Position numbers and translations under genes: made by a program. A model generated the notes under the pieces. That model made no database searches and was not told the origin of the DNA. It worked only from the letters and a program-made list of their open reading frames with translations. From positions 1 through 24,432 of the IMG/VR virus record IMGVR_UViG_3300015360_000193: DNA of 24,432 bases; one strand, given 5' to 3'. Source of the DNA: a virus. This document shows, in pieces, positions 6,657-13,120 of this stretch (its first letter is position 1; every line of letters starts with the position of its first letter).

Positions 6657-8458
6657 TACTCGACACCGCCGCTAGTGCTAAACATATCGTCAGGCCCTCG
6701 CTCTTCGTAGATAGATACGCGCTTACGGCCCCGCCTCATAGCGCCGTCAAGGGCCATGATTCCGGCCACTAGGCCGTCGATACGCGTAGCACTTCGGGTC
6801 TTGCTTAGCTTAAGATTCTCCGCCGCGTCGGTCTCTCCGCCCGCGTTATCGGCCATCCACTTAAGGACCGGGTTACCGCCGAGCGCCAGGTTATGCCCCA
6901 CTACCAAACGTACTAGCTCTTTCGTAGGAGGGCTCATCGTAGCGAAACCCTGACCGATCTTTACCATAGTGAAGCCGTCCGCCTCGAGCTCGTCAGCAAG
7001 CTGCGTAGCGCCCCACCTATCGTAAGACACGTCACGGATATCGTAGGACTCTGCCCACTCACGAAGCGTAGGCTTGACCGTAGCGTCAAAGTCGATAACC
7101 GCGCCGGGTGAAGTATGGAGGTAGCCCGCGTCTACCCACTCTTGATAAGGGGCTCGGTCTCGCAAGCCACGGTCTCTCAAGTCATCGGCCGGTACCCAGA
7201 TACGGGCCAGCCACGCGTGCTTATTGTTTGCTAGCGGGAAGTCCAAAACAAGCGCCGTCATATCCGTAGTCTTAGAAAGGTCCAAGCCGCCGAAGCAACG
7301 CGCACCCGCCAGCCTCGGCAACTCGATGCCATCGCAAAAGTCCCAGTCAGGCATAGGAATAACGCGCTTAGACTGCCCTACCCACTGGCAAAGCATGAGA
7401 GTACGAAAAGAGTTTTGGGCCGAAGGCTGGCCGACCGCCTCGGAAGCCTTACGCTCGTAGTACGAGAGCTCGACAGTCTCACCCAAGCTAGGCGCCGCCG
7501 CCTGCCAAGTTTCCGGTAGCGTCCAGTCCGCGTCCTCGGCCACCGTATAGCAGACCCCAAGAAACGTAGGGTCCGTCAAAGAACCGCTAGCGATCTGGCG
7601 CGCATACTCTCTTTGCTCAAAAGCGATACTCTGCCGATCCCAGCCGGCCGTACTGATAGCAAAGATAAGAGGCTGAGCCCTCGAGCCCTGAGCCGTCGTC
7701 AGAGCATCCCAGAGCACCCGGTCAGGCTGAGCCATTAGCTCGTCAAAGACTAAGCCGTGAAGGTTAAGACCGTAGACGCCGGCCGTCTTGCTCGAGAGCG
7801 CCCGAAGCTCCCCGTGCGAACCCGGCACAAGAATCTTACGGGTAGAGTTATAGATGACCGAGCGGCCAGCTAAGTCCTTGTCTTGCTCCACAAGGACACG
7901 AGCCATGCCGTAGGCGATACTAGCCTGGTCCTTGTCAGCCGCCGCAAAGAACACTTGAGGGGCCGGCTCGCTATCCTCGTAAGCCAGGTAAAGAGCTATC
8001 GCCGCGGCAAACGTGCTCTTGCCATTCTTACGCGGTACCTCTAGGTAGACCTGGCGTATGAGTCTAATCGGGTGGCCATCATCGTCCAGCCGATGCCAGC
8101 CGAAAACGTAGCGGATAAGCCGCTCTTGCCACCATGCCAGCCGGAAAGGGTTACCCGCGTAGCGGCCCTGAAAGTGCTTTAGCCGCGTGATAAACGCTAC
8201 CGCGTGGTCAGCCTTGCCGGCATCATAGAAAGAGCCTAGCGGCGCCCCGCGTGGTGGCTCGAGAATGTCGCGCGAAAGATTATCGCTGCCGGTGTAGGCG
8301 CCGTAGGTGTGAATAAACGGGGCGACCTCTGGCACCCGCGGCCGGAGCGGGAAAAGGGGATCGTGAGCTGGCGCATAGTTCCGCTCGATCAGGCCGGCAA
8401 CGTGCTTACCCGCGGTAGCGCCGCTGGCGCCGCCCGCGACTTTCGCCGTCCGCGCCAC
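6656..8458 (-). CDS. terL: Terminase large subunit
   Basis: 600 aa, GTG start at 8458 (a stop lies 15 codons upstream with no other start). It is the ATP-driven motor and nuclease that packages and cuts phage DNA. The N-terminal ATPase has a Walker A variant VPRKNGKSTF (K147, S148) and Walker B GLVFDEL (D239, E240), then a SSKTAGVYGLNLHG region and the ISTAG coupling motif. The C-terminal nuclease begins at FGGLDLSKTTDMTALVL (D393), continues with YDRWGATQLADEL, and ends with a RIDGLVAGIMALDGA helix. The order fits the TerL ATPase/nuclease families PF03354 and PF20441. No small subunit is recognisable in the window. Confidence 0.95.
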   Translation of the reverse strand: MARTAKVAGGASGATAGKHVAGLIERNYAPAHDPLFPLRPRVPEVAPFIHTYGAYTGSDNLSRDILEPPRGAPLGSFYDAGKADHAVAFITRLKHFQGRYAGNPFRLAWWQERLIRYVFGWHRLDDDGHPIRLIRQVYLEVPRKNGKSTFAAAIALYLAYEDSEPAPQVFFAAADKDQASIAYGMARVLVEQDKDLAGRSVIYNSTRKILVPGSHGELRALSSKTAGVYGLNLHGLVFDELMAQPDRVLWDALTTAQGSRAQPLIFAISTAGWDRQSIAFEQREYARQIASGSLTDPTFLGVCYTVAEDADWTLPETWQAAAPSLGETVELSYYERKASEAVGQPSAQNSFRTLMLCQWVGQSKRVIPMPDWDFCDGIELPRLAGARCFGGLDLSKTTDMTALVLDFPLANNKHAWLARIWVPADDLRDRGLRDRAPYQEWVDAGYLHTSPGAVIDFDATVKPTLREWAESYDIRDVSYDRWGATQLADELEADGFTMVKIGQGFATMSPPTKELVRLVVGHNLALGGNPVLKWMADNAGGETDAAENLKLSKTRSATRIDGLVAGIMALDGAMRRGRKRVSIYEERGPDDMFSTSGGVE

Positions 8459-8658
8459 GCGGTACCGTCCGTCCTCGAGCGCGGTAACGCTCCGTAGAGA
8501 TTATGGCGTAGGCTCCGTCCGGCCTAACGCTAATACGACACGCCCGAGACCTTAGCCCGTTCAGGGGGCCACCCCACAGAATCGGGGACGATCAGTGGAC
8601 AGATCATTCCCCATCGACCCTTTAGGGCCTTGTGCCTTGGACTTTCAGAGTTGGCTTG
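8459..8658. other. Gene-free stretch upstream of terminase with imperfect hairpins
   Basis: I see no gene here. An imperfect inverted repeat joins GGGGACGATC (8584-8593) to GATCATTCCCC (8602-8612) across an 8-nt loop, with a small internal bulge, and a short CCCTTTAGGG inverted repeat follows (8618-8627). On the minus strand a CATAAT -10-like hexamer lies about 40 nt before the terminase GTG, but no good -35 is visible. Packaging-site or leader functions are possible but unproven. Confidence 0.3.
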
Positions 8659-8856
8659 TTACTCTGTGTGAGTGTCTTTGGTCTTAGGTTGGTATGTCAT
8701 ATGAGTTTGGGATAGTCTGCGTCGTTGGCTTGGACTGTAGGCTATTGCTCTTGCTTGTTTGCGTCCTAGTCCTGTGTCTTGGAGCATCTGGGCTAGGTCT
8801 TTACGTGTGGTCCTGACCTCTTGCCTCTTGGCTCTTGTGTCTTTGGTGTTGCTCAC
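8659..8856 (-). CDS. Small basic protein, possible DNA-binding
   Basis: 65 aa when started at a GTG at 8856, which has GAGGA 10 nt in front; an in-frame ATG at 8883 has no ribosome site. It is very rich in Arg, Lys, Gln and Thr. A TRKDLAQMLQDTGLGRKQAR stretch could fold as a helix-turn-helix, but no family is recognised. The gene is less GC-rich than its neighbours, with codons such as AGA, CAA and ACA. Position between HNH and terminase is where a small terminase subunit would often lie, and a basic HTH protein could serve that role, but the sequence alone does not show it. Confidence 0.4.
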   Translation of the reverse strand: MSNTKDTRAKRQEVRTTRKDLAQMLQDTGLGRKQARAIAYSPSQRRRLSQTHMTYQPKTKDTHTE

Positions 8857-8883
8857 TTGTCCGCCGTCCTCGCTCGTATGCAT

Positions 8884-9299
8884 ATAACGTGTATGTATGT
8901 ATAGTGTCTTATGCTTGGCTAGCGGGGGCCAAGGGGCCGCGGCCCGCTCTTGGTAGCTTAGGCACCTGGGTACCTAGCTGGCTCGCTTAGGCGTACGACG
9001 CGGGGCCACCCTTACGGCTGGCCAACGCTTACCGGCTGCGTCCCTCGGAGTAGTGGCACGCGCTTACGCGCTTGGGTAGCTCTATGTCCAAGGTACTAAG
9101 CCGACGCCGTACGTCTAGTGGAGTAGCGCGGTGCTGCCCCGCGGTCCTAGCTGCGTCCCTCTTGGGGCTTTAGCAGATAGTCGATACTGTCCCTACCCCT
9201 ACTGACAAGACCTAGCTTACGATAGCACGGCTAATAAGGTAGGCGCAAGCCCATAACGGGATAGCCCCAAGGACGCCATAGCAGAAGCCTCGAGCAACT
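8884..9299. other. 416-bp gene-free stretch between membrane protein and small basic gene
   Basis: No reading frame of 60 codons or more lies here on either strand. It holds several GC-rich inverted repeats near 8921-8950 (GGGGCC, GCCGCGGC), a CGCTTACGCG palindrome-like element near 9060, and a 12-bp direct repeat (listed apart). On the minus strand AAGACA, 18 nt, then TATATG near 8890-8915 could be a weak promoter for the small basic gene. The place next to HNH and terminase suits a cos or packaging region, but no overhang or terminase site can be identified by eye. Confidence 0.3.
9035..9161. repeat. 12-bp direct repeat GCTGCGTCCCTC, two copies
   Basis: The sequence GCTGCGTCCCTC occurs at 9035-9046 and again at 9150-9161, 115 bp apart, both in the gene-free stretch. 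Two identical 12-mers in 416 bp are unlikely by chance. A protein-binding site (terminase or regulator) is one reading. Confidence 0.4.
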
Positions 9300-9521
9300 C
9301 TAGAGGACATAGCCGCCGCGGCCGCCGTTTAGGTTAGGATCGTACCCTTCCTGGGGCTGCCGGTGGGCCTCGAGTACGCGGGATAGCTCCCCTTGGAGCT
9401 CGTCTACGTACGCCTGGACCTTGAGCCTATACCGCTCCATCTTGGCCAGGATATAGAGCCTGTCCAAGACCGCGCCGGCAAAGCCCGCCACTAGGGCTAA
9501 GAGAATCAGCCACCCGATCAC
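9300..9521 (-). CDS. Small one-helix membrane protein
   Basis: 73 aa, GTG start at 9521, 2 nt after the HNH stop. Residues 2-18 (IGWLILLALVAGFAGAV) are a clear transmembrane helix at the extreme N-terminus. A charged amphipathic helix (about 19-55, MERYRLKVQAYVDELQGELS) that could form a coiled coil follows, then a Gly/Asn tail. The layout (N-terminal anchor plus coiled coil) is that of many small phage membrane proteins. It could be a spanin-like or holin-associated protein, but no endolysin is next to it, so the function is left open. Confidence 0.6.
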   Translation of the reverse strand: MIGWLILLALVAGFAGAVLDRLYILAKMERYRLKVQAYVDELQGELSRVLEAHRQPQEGYDPNLNGGRGGYVL

Positions 9522-9523
9522 GC

Positions 9524-9850
9524 CTACCGCCTCGTTTCCCTCTGAGTCTTTCGGGTATGGCAGCTCTTACATAAGGTCTGTAAGTTGGCCATATCCCAAG
9601 CGCTACCGCCGTCCGCGATAGGTACTACGTGGTCTACCTCGTTGCCGAACCGTAGGCAAGCCTTACACGTATAGCGGTCTCGAGCTAGTACCTTTCGGCG
9701 CCACGCCCTCCACCTAGCCGACTTATAGAGCTGAGCGCCTGCCGTCCTGCCTTTGAGCTCGGTATTACGCTCGCCGGCGTGCCTCTGGCAGCGACCTCGG
9801 ACCTCTGCCCACTCAGGACAGGAGGGCTCGAGGCACGGGGCCACTGGCAT
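9524..9850 (-). CDS. HNH endonuclease
   Basis: 108 aa, ATG at 9850 with AGGAAAG 7 nt upstream; that ribosome site lies partly in the edge of the first 62-bp repeat. An N-terminal Cys cluster (C6, C11, C21, H24) may bind zinc. The HNH core is CKACLRFGNEVDHVVPIAD (C62, C65, D73-H74), then N89 in MANLQTL, and CKSCH (C94, C97, H98), matching PF01844. HNH proteins beside the terminase of cos-type phages take part in genome-end cutting during packaging, which the position suggests, although about 1.1 kb separates it from terL. A free-standing homing-type nuclease is the alternative. Confidence 0.9.
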   Translation of the reverse strand: MPVAPCLEPSCPEWAEVRGRCQRHAGERNTELKGRTAGAQLYKSARWRAWRRKVLARDRYTCKACLRFGNEVDHVVPIADGGSAWDMANLQTLCKSCHTRKTQRETRR

Positions 9851-9856
9851 AGTTCC

Positions 9857-10042
9857 GCTTTCCTAGCTTTTCGACCTCAAGCGCTCAAAAGTTCAGAAAC
9901 CGAAACTTCTGCAGTCTGGCTTTCCTAGCTTTTCGACCTCAAGCGCTCAAAAGTTCAGAAACCGAAACTTCGGAAGTCTGGCTTTCCTAGCTTTTCGACC
10001 TCAATCGCTCAAAAGCGCCAGAAGCCAAAGTTTCGGACAGAG
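9857..10042 (-). repeat. Three tandem 62-bp repeats in the HNH leader
   Basis: Units at 9857-9918, 9919-9980 and 9981-10042 each start (plus strand) with GCTTTCCTAGCTTTTCGACC. Units 1 and 2 differ at two positions; unit 3 has diverged in its second half. On the minus strand each unit ends with GCTAGGAAAGC, and the copy nearest the gene supplies the HNH ribosome site. Each unit holds short inverted repeats, such as AAGTT/AACTT around a 10-nt loop and CTTTT/AAAAG around a 15-nt loop. The units are AT-richer than the surroundings. There are no spacers, so it is not a CRISPR. Confidence 0.9.
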
Positions 10043-10084
10043 ACCAAGCGAGGGTAGCCGCATAGCGCGCTAGCACCGTACCGC

Positions 10085-10402
10085 CTAGCCCTGTCCTTTA
10101 TCGTTTTTGGGCCTATAAGCAACGTCATACATCGTATGCCATAGGCTTTGGTCCTCTTGGTCTCCGTAGAGCGTAGACCTAAAGACCGTTAAAAGCTCTT
10201 CTAGCGTGCGTACGCCAGCGTTACGGAGCACTTGCCTTACCTCTAGAGTAAGCTGCTTTTCTAGCGTGATATCGCATACGGGGCAAGGCATACGGTATAC
10301 GCTAGCTTCGTCGTCTATGACTATGCTAGACCTAAGTACCGTGACGATCTTAGAGCAGAAGGGGCAAGAGACCGTAGCCGTAGCCGTAGCAGGTTGACTC
10401 AC
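10085..10402 (-). CDS. Small zinc-ribbon protein
   Basis: 105 aa from the GTG at 10402, which has AAGGGG 6 nt upstream. The frame stays open to an ATG at 10543, but that stretch holds the promoter-like and repeated operator-like sequences and reads as non-coding. Cys pairs CPFC (near residue 13) and CPVC (near residue 40) should bind one zinc. The second half is helical (LEVRQVLRNAGVRTLEELLT) and ends with a charged tail. It is the first gene of the leftward transcription unit. Its place at the divergent control region would suit a transcription factor, but no family is recognised. Confidence 0.6.
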   Translation of the reverse strand: MSQPATATATVSCPFCSKIVTVLRSSIVIDDEASVYRMPCPVCDITLEKQLTLEVRQVLRNAGVRTLEELLTVFRSTLYGDQEDQSLWHTMYDVAYRPKNDKGQG

Positions 10403-10424
10403 GGTAGACCCCTTATCTCTAGAG

Positions 10425-10455
10425 CTTATACCCCTCTCCTTACATACGGTGACAA
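10425..10455 (-). promoter_or_regulatory. Candidate leftward promoter
   Basis: On the minus strand TTGTCA (10455-10450, 5 of 6 to the -35 consensus) and TATAAG (10430-10425, 5 of 6 to the -10 consensus) are 19 bp apart. This is slightly longer than ideal. The -10 lies about 23 bp before the GTG of the zinc-ribbon gene. No other good promoter was found in this direction. Confidence 0.5.
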
Positions 10456-10466
10456 CGTACGAGAGG

Positions 10467-10520
10467 TATGCCCTTGACTCTAGACGTATACGGAGCGGAG
10501 ATATGCTCTTGACTCTAGAC
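10467..10520. repeat. Two 19-bp direct repeats with TCTAGA cores (operator-like)
   Basis: TATGCCCTTGACTCTAGAC (10467-10485) and TATGCTCTTGACTCTAGAC (10502-10520) differ at one base and start 35 bp apart. Two further TCTAGA cores lie nearby: AGTCTAGAGG (10548-10557), inverted relative to the pair, and TCTCTAGAGC (10416-10425) next to the leftward -10. This looks like a set of binding sites for one regulator between divergent operons. Confidence 0.65.
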
Positions 10521-10524
10521 TTCC

Positions 10525-10545
10525 ATATGGGGTTGGCTCCCATAT
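10525..10545. promoter_or_regulatory. 7-bp inverted repeat ATATGGG / CCCATAT
   Basis: ATATGGG (10525-10531) and CCCATAT (10539-10545) flank a 7-bp spacer in the divergent control region, just upstream of the rightward genes. It is a possible dimer binding site or RNA hairpin. No rightward -10/-35 pair with good spacing was found, so the rightward promoter is not placed. Confidence 0.4.
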
Positions 10546-10607
10546 AAGTCTAGAGGTTCACCCGTTCGGCGGTACCGCGGCTCTTTCGCTTGCCCGAAGA
10601 TACAGGT

Positions 10608-10811
10608 ATGACGAAAACACTAGCACCGAGCACGGCGGTAAAGTACGTGGGCTCCATCCTCGAGCTAGGCGGTCGCTCAGGGTGGATCGTAGGACCGTGC
10701 CCCGCCATGCTAGGCCGCTACGAGGTAGCGCTCGTTAAGGCCCCAGGGGAGAACGTGCGCCCTGTGCTATACCGTGTCCGTCGTGAGTCTCTAGTAGTAG
10801 TGGGCCAATAA
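10608..10811 (+). CDS. Small hypothetical protein, first rightward gene
   Basis: 67 aa from the ATG at 10608; a TTG at 10590 is in frame but has no better ribosome site. The sequence has short beta-strand-like parts (KYVGSILELGGRSGWIVGP, RYEVALVKA, VLYRVRRESLVVVGQ), which would suit a small beta-barrel. No motif is recognised. It opens the rightward operon. A micro-frame of 18 codons overlaps its stop and leads into the methyltransferase start. Confidence 0.5.
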   Translation: MTKTLAPSTAVKYVGSILELGGRSGWIVGPCPAMLGRYEVALVKAPGENVRPVLYRVRRESLVVVGQ

Positions 10812-10860
10812 TGATTGACGTGGTATCGTCCGTAGACGAACTAGAGGAAGGTTGCCCGAT

Positions 10861-11922
10861 ATGCTAGCGCTAGATCACTTTGCGGGGCCGGGGGGATGGA
10901 GCCTAGCGTGCGAGCGCTTGGGTATCCTCGAGGACGGCGTAGAGATTGACGAGACGGCCGTAGCCACCCGTACGGCCGCTGGCTTTAGCACCATCGGCCG
11001 GGACGTACGTACCTCGCCGGTTACGATCCACGATCTTTACATAGCGAGCCCGCCGTGCCAGACCTTTAGCGCGGCCGGTTCAGGTAGCGGTAGGAAGGCC
11101 CTAGACGCCGTTCTAAGCGCCGTAGACGCCTTCCGAGGGCCGGAGGACCAATGGCCCACCTACGAGGCTCTGACGGCTCTCCTAGGCGACGAGCGTACCG
11201 CGCTCGTACTCGTGCCCTTGCGCCATATCCTGACCGAGCGACCTAGGTACGTGGCCCTTGAGCAAGTGCCTACGGTGCTGCCCGTGTGGAAAGCCATCGG
11301 CGCGGTACTTGAGGAATACGGCTATGACTGGCAGGCCGCGAACCTATCCGCCGAGCAATACGGAGTGCCCCAAACGCGCAAGCGGGCCGTACTCGTGGCC
11401 TCACGCGTAGGCCCTGCCAACTTGCCTATGCCTACTCACTCGAAGTATTACTCGAGGTCACCCGAGCGCGTAGACGCTGACGTAAAGCCTTGGGTATCTA
11501 TGGCGGAGGCCCTAGGGTGGACCGCGCCTACCCCGGCTTCCGGCCTACGCCTTCCACGCTGGCCAGAGGCCGAGCGGGAAGCCTTTACCGAGCTAGGCCA
11601 AGAGCGTACGTACCAAGCGGAGGTAGCCGAGGACAAGCCTTGGACGCGCTCAAGGCCCGCCACGACGATAGCCACCCGTGACCTAGTGGCGGACCCTGGC
11701 GCGAACGCTAACCGCTTTAACGGGGCCACGAAGAGCCGTAACGATGGCGTACGGGTGACCGTGGCCGAGGCCGGGGTATTGCAGTCCTTCCCCGCTGACT
11801 TCCCGTGGCAGGGGTCCAAGACCAAGCAATATCAGCAGGTAGGTAACGCTATCCCGCCGCTCTTGGCCGAAGCCGTGCTCTCGGCTTTGCTAGAGCTTGA
11901 CCTAATCATGTTCGGCAGATAG
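10861..11922 (+). CDS. DNA cytosine-5 methyltransferase
   Basis: 353 aa from the ATG at 10861, preceded by GAGGAAGG 8 nt upstream; a TTG at 10852 is also in frame. It moves methyl from SAM to C5 of cytosine. Visible motifs are I (DHFAGPGGWSLAC), IV with the catalytic Cys in SPPCQTFS (C66), VI as ALEQVP (E134; Gln replaces the usual Asn of ENV), VIII (QYGVPQTRKRAVLVA) and X (VGNAIPPLLAEAV). Length and order fit PF00145. No restriction enzyme lies next to it, so it is probably an orphan methylase protecting phage DNA from host restriction. The target-recognition stretch is between about 200 and 290; the target cannot be told. Confidence 0.93.
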   Translation: MLALDHFAGPGGWSLACERLGILEDGVEIDETAVATRTAAGFSTIGRDVRTSPVTIHDLYIASPPCQTFSAAGSGSGRKALDAVLSAVDAFRGPEDQWPTYEALTALLGDERTALVLVPLRHILTERPRYVALEQVPTVLPVWKAIGAVLEEYGYDWQAANLSAEQYGVPQTRKRAVLVASRVGPANLPMPTHSKYYSRSPERVDADVKPWVSMAEALGWTAPTPASGLRLPRWPEAEREAFTELGQERTYQAEVAEDKPWTRSRPATTIATRDLVADPGANANRFNGATKSRNDGVRVTVAEAGVLQSFPADFPWQGSKTKQYQQVGNAIPPLLAEAVLSALLELDLIMFGR

Positions 11923-11979
11923 CGGCCGGCTTTTTTAAGCGGATAATGCCCGAGTCCTTGCTTTCGGCGCGCCTCTCTA

Positions 11980-11996
11980 CTATGGTCTCCCCATAG
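11980..11996 (+). promoter_or_regulatory. Small hairpin in the 104-bp gap after the methyltransferase
   Basis: CTATGG (11980-11985) and CCATAG (11991-11996) form a 6-bp stem with a 5-nt loop. A T6 run near 11931-11936 follows the methyltransferase stop after only a weak 4-bp stem. Either could weaken read-through to the sigma-like gene; neither is a convincing terminator. Confidence 0.25.
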
Positions 11997-12026
11997 ACCC
12001 CGTGACGGTAGGGAGGCTATCGCCTT

Positions 12027-12425
12027 GTGGAAAAGGACGAAGAGGTACGCCGGCTTAGGCGTAGCCAGCGTGCGGACGATTCCGACGCGGTACGCCGGCA
12101 GAGGTTCGGCAGGCGTCAAGTCGCTACCGTCCGGCTCTCTACTGCCTACGCTGGCTTGGGAGACTCGACGTATGACCCTGGCGCGATGATAGAAGAGGGC
12201 AGCCCTACGAGCGCCGTAGAGGCGGTAAGGCGCGCTAGGCTATTCGAGGTATCGGCTATCGTCGCTGGCCTCTCAGAAGAGCTTAGAGAGGCTTACAGGA
12301 TGATCTATGCGGAACGGCTGAGTATCCGGCAGGCAGCGGAGCTGGCAAAGGTGGCGCCGGGTACGATGCAGTACCGGCTCGGCCAGGTTCAGGCAGCGGT
12401 TAGGAAGGGGCTCGAGCATGAGTAA
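12027..12425 (+). CDS. Sigma-70 region 4-like DNA-binding protein
   Basis: 132 aa, GTG start at 12027 with GGGAGG 10 nt upstream. Residues 82-130 read like sigma region 4: LSEELREAYRMIYAERLSIR, then QAAELAKVAPGTMQYRLGQ and AAVRKGL. This is the usual acidic/hydrophobic helix, the eglS-type turn, and a recognition helix ending in the RL pair. The N-terminal 60 residues are Arg-rich and match no sigma region 2. The protein may therefore bind DNA or RNA polymerase to redirect transcription to phage promoters, or be a simpler HTH regulator. Its stop overlaps the next start (ATGAGTAA). The family call is from motif pattern only. Confidence 0.65.
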   Translation: MEKDEEVRRLRRSQRADDSDAVRRQRFGRRQVATVRLSTAYAGLGDSTYDPGAMIEEGSPTSAVEAVRRARLFEVSAIVAGLSEELREAYRMIYAERLSIRQAAELAKVAPGTMQYRLGQVQAAVRKGLEHE

Positions 12426-12921
12426 GTGCCACCCAAAGGTCTACGCAGCAGATAAGTACGCTGAGCTCGAGGCAGCGGGTCTTAGTAGGCCGCCCTGTAA
12501 GTGTCATGGTGAGCCGCAAAAGTGGAACGCTGACGCGCAGCGCCTCGCCGGTGGCTCTTGGCGTTGCGCGGTCAAGAGCCGGGAGGCCGATAACGCTAGG
12601 TACGACACGCCGGAGGGCAAGGCCGCTAAGGCTGAGTACGCGGGCAGCGAGAAAGGCAAGGCCACTAGGGCTGAGTACGATGGCAGCGAGGAAGGCAAGG
12701 CCGCTAGGGCTAAGTACGATGGCAGCGAGAAAGGCAAAGCCACTAGGGATAGGAATAGCGGCTACGCCAGTGTCCAAACCCGGCGCCGCCGCGCCGCGTC
12801 TATTGCTAATAATGAGATAGCACTATCCGATGCCCTAGTGACTTTAGAGTCTGAGTTTGGCTTGACCCTGACCGCCGCCGATCTGGCGCCGACACTAGAA
12901 AGGCTAGAAAATGGCTCGTAA
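12418..12921 (+). CDS. Cys/His protein with 13-residue tandem repeats
   Basis: 167 aa, ATG at 12418 overlapping the sigma-like gene by 8 bp. The N-terminal part has C4-H5, CKCH (27-30) and C50 in a GGSWRCAVK context, a pattern seen at the start of phage HNH/zinc proteins, but no complete HNH core follows. Residues 65-115 are four tandem units of about 13 residues on the pattern E-(E/K)-G-K-A-(A/T)-(K/R)-A-(E/K)-Y-(A/D)-G-S, highly charged and probably helical. The C-terminus (about 130-165) is acidic and helical with ALVTLESEFGLTLTAADLAP. The function is unknown; nucleic-acid binding is a reasonable guess from the repeat charge. Confidence 0.6.
   Translation: MSKCHPKVYAADKYAELEAAGLSRPPCKCHGEPQKWNADAQRLAGGSWRCAVKSREADNARYDTPEGKAAKAEYAGSEKGKATRAEYDGSEEGKAARAKYDGSEKGKATRDRNSGYASVQTRRRRAASIANNEIALSDALVTLESEFGLTLTAADLAPTLERLENGS
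12610..12765 (+). repeat. Four 39-bp tandem repeats inside the coding region
   Basis: Units begin at 12610, 12649, 12688 and 12727, each 39 bp, so the reading frame is kept. The core GGCAAGGCC(G/A)CTA(A/G)GGCT is shared, with later divergence in the fourth. They encode the 13-residue repeats of the surrounding protein. The unit number could vary by slippage between related phages. Confidence 0.8.
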
Positions 12922-13120
12922 GACGGAAGCTGAGCTCCAAAAAGCCACGCTTATTATCACTATCCGTAACGCCTACTCGCTAAAGCAACGGCTCGAGCGG
13001 CTGCGATTCTTAGACGACTTCGAGGCCGACGCGCTCGAGGACTTTAACGGCCGGCTAACGGCAGGCAAGTCCTTTACCGTAGAGCCTAAAGAGGTATACG
13101 AGGCTATCGCTAATGTTTAG
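12911..13120 (+). CDS. Small helical hypothetical protein
   Basis: 69 aa, ATG at 12911 with AAAGG 7 nt upstream, overlapping the repeat protein by 11 bp. It is highly charged and mostly helical (TEAELQKATLIITIRNAYSL, KQRLERLRFLDDFEADALED). The stop overlaps the exonuclease start, so translation is probably coupled. No motif or family is recognised. Confidence 0.55.
   Translation: MARKTEAELQKATLIITIRNAYSLKQRLERLRFLDDFEADALEDFNGRLTAGKSFTVEPKEVYEAIANV

Noticed and set aside
9218-9280. 20-codon minus-strand frame (MASLGLSRYGLAPTLLAVLS)
   Set aside because: No ribosome site and too short to support from sequence alone.
8884-9299. tRNA gene in the gene-free stretch
   Set aside because: No T-loop consensus or cloverleaf arms could be found on either strand by eye.
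9857-10042. CRISPR array
   Set aside because: The 62-bp units abut each other without unique spacers, and no cas genes are present.
10403-10543. N-terminal extension of the zinc-ribbon gene to ATG 10543
   Set aside because: This stretch holds a promoter-like pair and 19-bp repeats, and the GTG at 10402 has a good ribosome site.
10811-10867. 18-codon frame (MIDVVSSVDELEEGCPIC) overlapping the stop and start of its neighbours
   Set aside because: Its codons contain the methyltransferase ribosome site; it may be only a chance frame. A coupling leader peptide cannot be excluded.
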